Positions 8,846 through 16,478 of a stretch of DNA of 64,000 nucleotides are shown here, one piece after another. The first letter of the stretch is position 1, and each line of letters starts with the position of its first letter. The DNA lies in the NCBI GenBank assembly GCA_023423935.1, contig JAFAEQ010000010.1, positions 124,001-188,000 of the forward strand. The letters run 5' to 3'. The notes below the pieces were generated by a model. That model was given only the letters and a program-made list of their open reading frames with translations. It was not told where the DNA came from and did not search any database. The translations under genes were made by a program, and so were the position numbers. The DNA is from Pseudomonadota bacterium (lineage in GTDB: Bacteria > Pseudomonadota > Gammaproteobacteria > Steroidobacterales > Steroidobacteraceae).

Positions 8846-8864
8846 CATACAAGACTCTTGTATG
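8846..8864 (+). promoter_or_regulatory. Perfect 19-bp palindrome upstream of the thiolase
   Basis: CATACAAGA-C-TCTTGTATG is a perfect 9+1+9 inverted repeat ending 50 bases before the thiolase ATG. Its length and AT-rich half-sites suit a TetR- or GntR-type dimer. The half-site TCTTGTAT recurs upstream of scoA (30558-30565), another acetoacetyl-CoA gene. The regulator is unknown. Confidence 0.6.
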
Positions 8865-8914
8865 CAAGCACCTCGCCGATCGTTTCACTCTCAACCGATC
8901 CTTTTGGGGGATTC

Positions 8915-10093
8915 ATGAGCGAAGAAGTTTTTATCGTTGCTGCCCGACGCACGCCGATCGGCGCCTTTCAAGGCTCGCTGGCAAGTGCCACTGCACCTCA
9001 ACTCGGCGCGGCCGCCATTCAGGCCGCCATCAAGGACTCGGGTCTGGCGCCGGAGCAGATCGAAGAAACCATTCTCGGTTGTGTACTGAGCGCTGGCATC
9101 GGCCAGGCGCCGGCGCGCCAGGCAGCCCTCGCTGGCGGTGTTCCGCAGCGCGTTCCGGCAACGACGATCAACAAAATGTGCGGATCCGGATTGAAGGCCA
9201 TCATGATGGCGAGCGATCAAATCCGTGCCGGCTCAGCGAACATCGTGCTTGCCGGTGGTATCGAGTCGATGACCAACGCACCGTACCTGCTGCCCAAGGC
9301 GCGCAGCGGGCTGCGCATGGGACACAGCGAGCTACTCGATCACATGTTCTTCGACGGACTCCAGAGTCCATTCGACGGCAAGATGATGGGCCACTTCGCC
9401 GATGCGACCGCAGCCAAGTACGGATTCACCCGCGAGCAGCAGGACGCTTTCGCCGCGGAGTCGGTTCGACGCGCGATGGCCGCTGTCGAAGCCGGCAGCT
9501 TCCAGAATGAAATCGCCGCGGTGACGGTCAAGGATCGCAAAGGCGAACGCCTCATCGAAAAAGATGAAACACCATTCACCTGCGACATCGCGAAGATTCC
9601 AAACCTCAAGCCAGCCTTCAACAAGGATGGCACGGTCACCGCCGCCAGCTCATCCTCCATCTCTGATGGCGCAGCCGCGGCGATTCTCGCGAGCGGATCG
9701 GTCGTGAAAAGCCGCAATCTCAAACCGCTTGCACGAGTCGTGGCCTACAGCAGCTACGCACAGGCGCCCGAGTGGTTCACGACTTCACCGGTCGGTGCAA
9801 TCAAGAGTGTGCTTGAAGAAACCGGTTGGCGCGCAAGCGATGTGGATCTGTTCGAGGTGAATGAAGCGTTCGCATGCGTGGCGATGGCTGCCATCCACGA
9901 CCTCGGCCTGGACGGCGCGAAGGTCAACGTGAATGGCGGCGCATGTGCCCTGGGCCATCCCATCGGCGCCACCGGCGCACGCATCACGACGACCCTCATT
10001 CATGCATTGAAGAATCGCGGCGCCAAGCGCGGCATCGCCTCGCTATGCATCGGCGGCGGCGAAGCGACGGCGATTGCGATCGAACTCGTCTGA
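8915..10093 (+). CDS. Acetyl-CoA C-acyltransferase (thiolase)
   Basis: 392 residues, typical biosynthetic/degradative acetoacetyl-CoA thiolase length. The nucleophilic Cys is in NKMCGSGLKA (about residue 88), with the C-terminal VNEAFA, NVNGGACALGHPIGATGAR and CIGGGEA blocks. It condenses or cleaves short 3-ketoacyl-CoA. GGGGG precedes ATG 8915; upstream in-frame codons fall in non-conserved sequence. Its context (branched-chain acyl-CoA genes next door, scoAB elsewhere in the window) fits terminal thiolysis of acetoacetyl-CoA, but a PHB or isoleucine role cannot be excluded. It is convergent with the GntR gene. Confidence 0.92.
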   Translation: MSEEVFIVAARRTPIGAFQGSLASATAPQLGAAAIQAAIKDSGLAPEQIEETILGCVLSAGIGQAPARQAALAGGVPQRVPATTINKMCGSGLKAIMMASDQIRAGSANIVLAGGIESMTNAPYLLPKARSGLRMGHSELLDHMFFDGLQSPFDGKMMGHFADATAAKYGFTREQQDAFAAESVRRAMAAVEAGSFQNEIAAVTVKDRKGERLIEKDETPFTCDIAKIPNLKPAFNKDGTVTAASSSSISDGAAAAILASGSVVKSRNLKPLARVVAYSSYAQAPEWFTTSPVGAIKSVLEETGWRASDVDLFEVNEAFACVAMAAIHDLGLDGAKVNVNGGACALGHPIGATGARITTTLIHALKNRGAKRGIASLCIGGGEATAIAIELV

Positions 10094-10111
10094 TCAGACA
10101 CGATTCAGAGA

Positions 10112-10186
10112 GCCGCAAAGACCGCATAAAAGAGCTCATCGCAGACGGGGATCGAGATCAAGATCTCCTTTTGCGGTCTTTGCGGC
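10112..10186. repeat. Nested inverted repeat, CGCAAAGACCGCA family (copy 1)
   Basis: Outer arms GCCGCAAAGACCGCA (10112-10126) and its exact complement (10172-10186) enclose a central GAGATC-AA-GATCTC hairpin (10154-10167). The right arm ends 12 bases from the stop of the GntR gene and the left arm begins 18 bases after the thiolase stop, so it could also end both convergent transcripts. The same arm sequence recurs at 30605-30800. Confidence 0.85.
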
Positions 10187-10198
10187 CGCTCTACAGGC

Positions 10199-11017
10199 TC
10201 ACACCGAGACCACCGCATCCGGCGGAATGCCCGCGACTTCATAGCCACGCTTGAAGTCGCGGACGTGTTTGGCCATCCACTTGCGGGCTTCTTCGGCGTC
10301 TTTGTTCTGAAGCGCGTTAATGATCTTCTGCTGCGCACCGATGATGCGTGAGCGCGCCTGCTGAACTCGATCGATCATCAACGCGAGCGACGGGGCAAGC
10401 ACTTGCGCGAGCGAGTGCTTCGCCAGCACCAGCACCTGATTGCGCGCGCAGGCACCGATCAACTCGAAAAAATCCGTCACGAGTGCAACCGCATCGTCGG
10501 AATCGCTCTCGCTCGCGAAAGCCTGACTGATACGGATGAGCGTCTCGATGTCCGCCTGCGTACGTCGCGTCGCCGCCAGTGCCGCGACTTCAGGCTCGAT
10601 CACCATCATCGCTTCCCACACATCCACGAACGACACTTCGTGCAGTACGAGTGCCTGACGCATGCCGGACGCGATCTTGTTGGCATGCGGACGACTCACC
10701 ACCATGCGCTTGGCACCTTGCGGGCGCATGACGAGGCCGGCGCTTTCGAGTTGTCGCAAAGCCTCTCTCACCGTCGAACGGTTCACGCGGAATTGCTGAG
10801 CCAGATCGAGCTCAGCCGGCAGCTGATCGCCATCCTTCAATGCGCGCGAAAGGATCTTCGCCTCGATCGCTGCCGAGACCCTGGTATACGCAGGCTCGCG
10901 TTCCACCGGCTCGAACATATTGCCGGGTGCAGCAGACGCCGAATTCTCCGTCGTTCCCGACGCTGCGCCGCCGCGTCGCGCGCGGTCCCTGGATACAGTT
11001 TTCGTACGCGTTGACAT
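10199..11017 (-). CDS. GntR-family regulator, FadR/FCD subfamily
   Basis: 272 residues. A disordered Ala/Arg-rich N-terminus (1-40) is followed by a winged helix (about 42-110; LPAELDLAQQFRVNRSTVRE recognition region) and an all-helical FCD effector domain (about 125-255). FCD proteins bind carboxylic or acyl ligands. It is divergent from the isovaleryl-CoA dehydrogenase operon, with an exact FCD-type operator 9 bases before its own ATG, so autorepression and control of that operon are likely. The ligand is unknown; a branched-chain acyl-CoA or organic acid is plausible. A later Met (residue 34) is a possible alternative start. Confidence 0.88.
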   Translation of the reverse strand: MSTRTKTVSRDRARRGGAASGTTENSASAAPGNMFEPVEREPAYTRVSAAIEAKILSRALKDGDQLPAELDLAQQFRVNRSTVREALRQLESAGLVMRPQGAKRMVVSRPHANKIASGMRQALVLHEVSFVDVWEAMMVIEPEVAALAATRRTQADIETLIRISQAFASESDSDDAVALVTDFFELIGACARNQVLVLAKHSLAQVLAPSLALMIDRVQQARSRIIGAQQKIINALQNKDAEEARKWMAKHVRDFKRGYEVAGIPPDAVVSV

Positions 11018-11038
11018 GCTGCCGGATTGTCCGACAAT
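11011..11038 (+). promoter_or_regulatory. Promoter and FCD-GntR operator of the isovaleryl-CoA dehydrogenase operon
   Basis: TTGACA (11011-11016) is a perfect -35; GACAAT (11033-11038) after 16 bases is a fair -10. ATTGT-CCG-ACAAT (11026-11038) overlaps the -10 and contains TTGTCCGACAA, an exact match to the FCD-GntR consensus TNGTNNNACNA. The site lies just upstream of the divergent regulator start, so binding would block both directions. Confidence 0.75.
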
Positions 11039-11173
11039 GGGACATCTGGATCAACAGCAGAGAGTCGCAGACCGCAGCATGAGGCGCGGAAACCGACGAG
11101 CACTTCAGACCTCGTGCTCGATTTGCTTTCACGTGACCGGCGGAAATGCGAACGCCTCTCTCTGGAGGACAAC

Positions 11174-12331
11174 GTGAACGATTTCGATTTCGGGCTCGGC
11201 GACGACGTCGACGCTTTGCGCAGCACGGTCGCTGATTTCGCTCGCGAGCGTATTGCCCCGCTCGCCGCACAGATCGATCGCGAGAATCATTTCCCGCGTG
11301 AGCTGTGGAACGAGCTCGGCGAGATGGGATTACTGGGTCTCACGGTGGAAGAGGAACTCGGTGGTGCCGGCATGGGATACCTCGCGCACGTGGTTGCGAT
11401 GGAGGAAATCAGCCGTGCCTCGGCAGCTGTGGGTCTTTCCTATGGCGCGCACTCCAACCTTTGCGTCAATCAGCTGCGCCGCTGGGGCACCCCGGAGCAG
11501 AAACGCAAATACCTGCCGAAGCTCATCTCCGGCGAGCATGTCGGTGCACTCGCCATGAGCGAGCCCGGTGCGGGTTCCGATGTCGTCGGTATGCGCACGC
11601 GCGCTGAGAAGCGGGACGGTGAGTACGTGCTCAATGGCACAAAGATGTGGATCACCAACGGACCGATTGCAGACACGCTCGTCGTGTACGCCACGATCGA
11701 TCCCGGCCTCGCTGCTCGCGGCATCACCGCCTTCATCATCGAGCGCGGAATGCCCGGATTCAGCACGGCGCAAAAGCTCGACAAGCTGGGGATGCGAGGC
11801 TCGGACACTTGCGAACTGGTGTTCAAGGATTGCGTCGTGCCCGCAGGCAATGTGTTGCACAAGGAGGGCCTCGGCGCGCAGGTTCTGATGAGCGGCCTCG
11901 ACTATGAGCGTGTCGTTCTTGCGGGCGGACCGCTCGGCATCATGCGGGCTTGCATGGACGAAGTGATGCCGTACGTGCACGAACGCAGACAGTTCGGCCG
12001 GCCCATCGGCACGTTTCAGCTGATGCAGGCAAAGCTTGCGGATATGTACACGACGATGAATGCGTGTCGCGCGTACGTGTATGCGGTCGCACGCGCATGC
12101 GATCGCGGGCAGATCACGCGTTTCGATGCCGCAGGCTGCATTCTCCAGGCCTCCGAACGCGCCACCTGGATGGCGCTCGAAGCCATTCAGGCGCTGGGAG
12201 GCAACGGCTACATCAACGACTATCAGACGGGCCGTCTGCTGCGCGATGCCAAGCTGTATGAAATCGGCGCGGGAACGAGTGAGATCCGCCGCATGTTGAT
12301 CGGTCGTGAACTGTTCGAGGCAAATGCATGA
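11174..12331 (+). CDS. liuA: Isovaleryl-CoA dehydrogenase
   Basis: 385 residues starting at GTG 11174, which has GGAGG 6 bases upstream; the longer upstream frame lacks conservation. It is an acyl-CoA dehydrogenase with the FAD/substrate loops LAMSEPGAGSDV and KMWITNG. The catalytic Glu is in MSGLDYERVVLAGGPLG (E245), the helix-G position specific to isovaleryl-CoA dehydrogenases rather than the usual C-terminal position, where here there is Gly (YEIGAGTSE). It converts isovaleryl-CoA to 3-methylcrotonyl-CoA in leucine breakdown and passes electrons to ETF. It is the first gene of the operon and overlaps the next by 4 bases (ATGA). Confidence 0.93.
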   Translation: MNDFDFGLGDDVDALRSTVADFARERIAPLAAQIDRENHFPRELWNELGEMGLLGLTVEEELGGAGMGYLAHVVAMEEISRASAAVGLSYGAHSNLCVNQLRRWGTPEQKRKYLPKLISGEHVGALAMSEPGAGSDVVGMRTRAEKRDGEYVLNGTKMWITNGPIADTLVVYATIDPGLAARGITAFIIERGMPGFSTAQKLDKLGMRGSDTCELVFKDCVVPAGNVLHKEGLGAQVLMSGLDYERVVLAGGPLGIMRACMDEVMPYVHERRQFGRPIGTFQLMQAKLADMYTTMNACRAYVYAVARACDRGQITRFDAAGCILQASERATWMALEAIQALGGNGYINDYQTGRLLRDAKLYEIGAGTSEIRRMLIGRELFEANA

Positions 12332-13932
12332 TTCCCACGCGCGTCGATCGCGATTCCGAAGCCTTCCACACGAACGCCGTCTATATGCGCGGGCTCGTGG
12401 CCGAACTGAACGATCGAGTAGCTTTCGCCGCACAAGGCGGCGGCGATGATGCCCGACGCAAACACACTTCGCGCAACAAGCTCCTGCCCCGCGATCGCAT
12501 CGAGGCACTGCTCGACCCAGGGTCGCGCTTCCTGGAATTCTCCGCGCTCGCTGCCGGCGACATGTATGACGGCGGCGCGCCGGGCGCAGGCATCATCACG
12601 GGCTTGGGACAGGTCAACGGCCTGGATGTCGTCGTCGTCGCCAACGATGCGACAGTGAAAGGCGGCACGTACTTCCCGATGACGGTCAAGAAGCATCTGC
12701 GCGCGCAGGAGATTGCCGCGGAGAATCGGCTCCCATGCATCTATCTGGTCGATTCGGGAGGCGCCTTTCTGCCACTGCAGGATGAAGTATTCCCGGATCG
12801 CGAGCATTTCGGGCGCATCTTTTTCAATCAGGCGCGCATGTCGGCCGAAGGCATTCCGCAGATCGCAGTCGTGATGGGCTCCTGCACGGCAGGCGGCGCC
12901 TACGTGCCTGCGATGTGCGACGAAGCCATCATCGTGCGCAAGCAAGGCACGATCTTTCTCGGCGGCCCTCCCCTCGTCCGCGCGGCGACCGGGGAAATCG
13001 TGGACGCGGAAACACTCGGCGGCGGCGATGTACACACGCGCATCTCGGGTGTGGCCGATCAGCTCGCCGACAACGATCAGCATGCGCTCGCGCTGGCGCG
13101 GGATACGGTGAAGCATCTCGCTCGTCAGCGGCAGCCCTGGCTCGAACGCGTCGAAGTTCGCGAGCCCGTGCACGATGTCGAGGACATCTATGGGCTGATT
13201 CCACGCGATACGCGCTATCCCTACGATGTACGCGAGATCATCGCGCGCATCGTCGACGCATCGGAATTCCACGAGTTCAAGCCTCTGTATGGCAAGACGC
13301 TCGTGTGCGGCTTCGCGCATTTGCACGGATATCCGGTCGCCATCGTCGCCAACAACGGCATCTTGTTTTCGGAGTCCGCGCTCAAGGGCGCGCATTTCAT
13401 CCAGCTCGCGAATCGTCGCGGCGTGCCGCTGATCTTCCTGCAGAACATCACGGGATTCATGGTCGGCAAGAAGTTCGAGCACGGCGGCATTGCAAAGGAC
13501 GGCGCCAAGCTCGTGAACGCGGTCGCCTGTTCGCGTGTCCCGAAATACACCGTGATCATCGGCGGATCGTTCGGCGCGGGAAACTATGCGATGTGCGGAC
13601 GCGCGTACAGTCCACGCATGATGTGGATGTGGCCGAACGCTCGCATTTCCGTGATGGGCGGCGAGCAGGCCGCGCAGGTCCTTGCGACTGTCCGCAGCGA
13701 TGGCCTGAAGGCTCGCGGCGAGAACTGGCCCGAGGACGAGAAGTCACAGTTCGTGAGTGAAATTCGCGATCAGTACGAAACGCAAGGCAGCCCCTATTAC
13801 GCTACCGCGCGACTGTGGGATGACGGCGTCATCGATCCCGTCGACACGCGCGCGGTCCTCGGACGTGCCATTGCCGCCTCGATGAACGGCCCGGCACCCG
13901 GCGACGAGCACTACGGCATCTTCAGGATGTGA
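12328..13932 (+). CDS. liuB: 3-methylcrotonyl-CoA carboxylase beta (carboxyltransferase) subunit
   Basis: 534 residues. It has both carboxyltransferase halves: an N-terminal crotonase-like domain (about 35-280, SGGAFLPLQDEVFPD and GSCTAGGAYVPAMCDE) and a C-terminal one (about 290-530, LQNITGFMVGKKFEHGGI and GGSFGAGNYAMCGRAY). It transfers CO2 from biotin to 3-methylcrotonyl-CoA. Start overlaps liuA by ATGA. The alpha subunit (biotin carboxylase/BCCP), which is needed for activity and normally encoded in the same operon, is absent from this cluster. Geranyl- or propionyl-CoA carboxylase beta are alternatives, but position next to liuA favours leucine catabolism. Confidence 0.92.
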   Translation: MIPTRVDRDSEAFHTNAVYMRGLVAELNDRVAFAAQGGGDDARRKHTSRNKLLPRDRIEALLDPGSRFLEFSALAAGDMYDGGAPGAGIITGLGQVNGLDVVVVANDATVKGGTYFPMTVKKHLRAQEIAAENRLPCIYLVDSGGAFLPLQDEVFPDREHFGRIFFNQARMSAEGIPQIAVVMGSCTAGGAYVPAMCDEAIIVRKQGTIFLGGPPLVRAATGEIVDAETLGGGDVHTRISGVADQLADNDQHALALARDTVKHLARQRQPWLERVEVREPVHDVEDIYGLIPRDTRYPYDVREIIARIVDASEFHEFKPLYGKTLVCGFAHLHGYPVAIVANNGILFSESALKGAHFIQLANRRGVPLIFLQNITGFMVGKKFEHGGIAKDGAKLVNAVACSRVPKYTVIIGGSFGAGNYAMCGRAYSPRMMWMWPNARISVMGGEQAAQVLATVRSDGLKARGENWPEDEKSQFVSEIRDQYETQGSPYYATARLWDDGVIDPVDTRAVLGRAIAASMNGPAPGDEHYGIFRM

Positions 13933-13936
13933 CCGC

Positions 13937-14713
13937 ATGATCGCACTCGACATCGATGCTCGCGGCATTGCCACGCTGACGCTGAATCGCCCCGAGAAGC
14001 ACAACGCGCTCGACGGCGCGACGCTCGCGCAGCTTCACGAAGCGTTACTGCGGATCGAGCAGGACGCCGCAGTTCGCGCGCTCGTGCTGACCGGCGCTGG
14101 CGTCAGCTTCTGTGCGGGCGCAGACATTGCCCACATGCGCTCGATGCTCGACGCCACCGAACAGCAGAACATCGACGATGCCCTGCTGCTCGCGAATTGC
14201 CTGCGGACGCTCGATGAGCTGCCGAAGCCGGTCATTGCGCGTATCAATGGCAACGTGTTCGGCGGCGGTGTCGGGCTGGTCGCATGTGCAGACATCGCAA
14301 TCGCCGTGGACTCCGCAAAGTTCGCATTGACGGAGGTACGCCTGGGGCTCGTGCCTGCGGTGATCTCTCCCTATGTGGTGCGCGCAGTGGGTTCGCGGCA
14401 GGCACGACGCTTGTTTCTCAGCGCCGCGGCGATCACCGCGGAACAAGCACGGGCCGTGCAGCTCGTGCACTTGGTCACTGCGTCCGAGCATCTGGACACG
14501 GAAGTGGAATCGCAGATCGATCTGATTCTGCGCGGCGGACCGAACGCACTCGCGGCGGCCAAGAAGCTCGTGCGCGACGTGACCGATATCGAGGATCGCG
14601 GTCGACTCGCGCAGGAAACCGCAGCCCTGCTCGCTTCGTTGCGTGTCAGTGCGGAGGGCAAGGAAGGGCTCAGCGCATTTCTCGAGCGTCGCAATCCCAA
14701 CTGGCGGAAATAG
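13937..14713 (+). CDS. liuC: Enoyl-CoA hydratase (probable methylglutaconyl-CoA hydratase)
   Basis: 258 residues of the crotonase fold. The oxyanion-hole segments are SFCAGADIAHM (about 55-66) and NGNVFGGGVGLVACADIAI (about 98-116); a conserved TEVRLGLVPAVISPYV follows. It would hydrate 3-methylglutaconyl-CoA in leucine degradation, assigned from position directly after liuB (4 bases) rather than from residues that separate it from other crotonases. C-terminal ERRNPNW is typical of this subgroup. Confidence 0.85.
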   Translation: MIALDIDARGIATLTLNRPEKHNALDGATLAQLHEALLRIEQDAAVRALVLTGAGVSFCAGADIAHMRSMLDATEQQNIDDALLLANCLRTLDELPKPVIARINGNVFGGGVGLVACADIAIAVDSAKFALTEVRLGLVPAVISPYVVRAVGSRQARRLFLSAAAITAEQARAVQLVHLVTASEHLDTEVESQIDLILRGGPNALAAAKKLVRDVTDIEDRGRLAQETAALLASLRVSAEGKEGLSAFLERRNPNWRK

Positions 14714-14804
14714 CAGCCGCCCGTTCTTTTCACTTCGCGCGCAGGCTTTGTGCGTCGCAAGAAAGCGGCTAACATCCTGCGCCCCTGCCGACTCGGAGAG
14801 CGCC

Positions 14805-15566
14805 ATGCAGCTCGAACAAAAAGTCGTCGTGATCACAGGCAGCGGTCGCGGCATCGGCCGTGCCATGGCCCTCGCGTTCGCCGAAAAGAAATCGAACCTG
14901 GCGCTGCTGGATCTGAACGCTTCCGATCTCGAGAGCACAGCCGCGGCCTGCGCAGCGCTCGGCGTGCAGGCAAGAACGTACCTTTGCAATGTGACTCGCG
15001 AAGACGAGGTCGCCCGGACACTCGATGCGGTCGTACGCGATCTCGGTCGGCTCGATGTGATGATCAACAATGCCGGCATCACCAAGGATGCGTTACTGGT
15101 GAAGGAAAAGGACGGCAAGGTCGTCGGCAAGATGTCGCTCGATCAATGGAACGCCGTGATCGACGTCAATCTGACCGGCGTGTTTCTTTGCGCGCGAGAG
15201 GCTGCCGAACGCATGGTCGCGCTGGGACACGGCGGCGCGATCATCAGCGTCTCGAGCATTTCCCGCGCCGGGAACATGGGGCAGACGAACTATTCAGCCG
15301 CAAAGGCTGGTGTGGCCGCGATGACAGTGGTCTGGGCGAAAGAGTTGGCACGTTTCGGCATCCGCACCGGCGCGATCGCACCGGGCTTTACGCGCACCGA
15401 TATTCTCGACGCGATGAAGCCCGAAATGATCGAGAAGATGGTGGCCGCGGTGCCGTTGAAACGGATGGCGGAGCCCGCCGAGATCGCGCAAGCTGCCATC
15501 TTCATCGCAGAAAACGATTACTTCTCGGGACGCGTGGTCGAGCTCGACGGCGCACAACGACTCTGA
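14805..15566 (+). CDS. FabG-like 3-oxoacyl-(ACP/CoA) reductase, SDR
   Basis: 253 residues. TGSGRGIG cofactor loop, NNAGI, catalytic Ser in SVSSIS and YSAAK motif (Tyr/Lys). ATG 14805 has GGAGAG upstream. A FabG-type insertion after NNAG (KDALLVKEKDGK) is seen. It is probably a 3-hydroxyacyl-CoA/3-oxoacyl oxidoreductase acting in the same acyl-CoA pathway; the substrate cannot be read from sequence. It is separated by 91 bases from liuC and by 12 from the next SDR, so it starts a second part of the cluster. Confidence 0.85.
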   Translation: MQLEQKVVVITGSGRGIGRAMALAFAEKKSNLALLDLNASDLESTAAACAALGVQARTYLCNVTREDEVARTLDAVVRDLGRLDVMINNAGITKDALLVKEKDGKVVGKMSLDQWNAVIDVNLTGVFLCAREAAERMVALGHGGAIISVSSISRAGNMGQTNYSAAKAGVAAMTVVWAKELARFGIRTGAIAPGFTRTDILDAMKPEMIEKMVAAVPLKRMAEPAEIAQAAIFIAENDYFSGRVVELDGAQRL

Positions 15567-15578
15567 GCGGAGAGATTC

Positions 15579-16346
15579 ATGAAATTGCAGCAGGTTCGTG
15601 CGGTGATCACCGGCGGCGCGTCGGGGCTTGGCAACGCCACCGCGGCCCGACTCGTGGCTGGAGGTGCGCAGGTCACCTTGCTCGATGTGAATGAGGAAGC
15701 CGGCGCCGCTGCTGCCAAGGCGCTCGGCAGTTCCGCACGCTTCCAGAGCGCCGATGTGACGAATGAAACGGCGGTGAACGATGCAATTGCCGCTGCGCGC
15801 GCGGCGATGGGCGAGATCAATCTCGCCGTCAATTGTGCCGGGGTGGCCTGGGCACGACGTCTCGTGAACAAGGAAGGTCCGATGCCGGGAGATTTCTTCC
15901 GCAAGGTCATCGAGATCAATCTCCTCGGTACGCTTCACGTGGCCAAGGCCAGCGCGGCCGCCATGCAGTCCAACGCGCCGAATGAAGAAGGCGAACGCGG
16001 TCTGATCGTGATGACCGCGTCGGTCGCAGCGTACGACGGTCAGATCGGACAGGTGGCGTACTCCGCCTCCAAGGGAGGTATCGTGGGAATGACGCTGCCG
16101 ATGGCGCGCGATCTTGCCTCCTCCGGAATTCGCGTCATGACCATCGCGCCGGGTATCTTCAGAACGCCGATGATGGCAGCCATGCCGCAGGAGGTTCAGG
16201 ACTCGCTCGGCCGTCAGATTCCGTTCCCCTCACGGCTGGGGCGCCCTGACGAATATGCCGCCCTCGTCGCTCATCTGTGTGAGAACGTCATGCTGAACGG
16301 TGAGTGCATCCGACTGGATGGGGCAATCCGGATGACGCCCAAGTAA
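15579..16346 (+). CDS. 3-hydroxyacyl-CoA dehydrogenase type II-like SDR (HSD10 family)
   Basis: 255 residues. TGGASGLG loop, NCAGVAWA, MTASVAAYDGQIGQVAYSAS catalytic stretch (Ser, Tyr, Lys) and the PGIFRTPMM and PFPSRLGRPDEYAALV segments are hallmarks of the HSD17B10/2-methyl-3-hydroxybutyryl-CoA dehydrogenase family. That enzyme oxidises short branched 3-hydroxyacyl-CoA in isoleucine degradation, which would pair naturally with the thiolase at 8.9 kb. A 7-bp hairpin (16358-16376) follows. Confidence 0.87.
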   Translation: MKLQQVRAVITGGASGLGNATAARLVAGGAQVTLLDVNEEAGAAAAKALGSSARFQSADVTNETAVNDAIAAARAAMGEINLAVNCAGVAWARRLVNKEGPMPGDFFRKVIEINLLGTLHVAKASAAAMQSNAPNEEGERGLIVMTASVAAYDGQIGQVAYSASKGGIVGMTLPMARDLASSGIRVMTIAPGIFRTPMMAAMPQEVQDSLGRQIPFPSRLGRPDEYAALVAHLCENVMLNGECIRLDGAIRMTPK

Positions 16347-16357
16347 GTGAGAAATGG

Positions 16358-16376
16358 TCATGCGTCATGCGCATGA
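16358..16376. other. Hairpin/palindrome between the SDR and M16 genes
   Basis: TCATGCG (16358-16364) and CGCATGA (16370-16376) form a perfect 7-bp stem with a 5-base loop; TCATGCGCATGA (16365-16376) is also a perfect 12-bp palindrome. No T-run. It could be a weak transcript-end hairpin or an operator for the M16 pair about 100 bases downstream. Confidence 0.4.
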
Positions 16377-16478
16377 AGACTTGCACAACGACTGCATGAA
16401 GATGCACGGAAAGCGCGGTCGATCGTTGAGCACGCACACGCGAACACGCTGAACTTCGCAAGGCGAACAGGAGAGACT

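Noticed and set aside
11330..13482. Long minus-strand open frames (about 390 and 420 codons) opposite liuA and liuB
   Set aside because: Antisense shadows of conserved enzymes; composition is Arg/His/Ala-rich with no domain and no ribosome sites.
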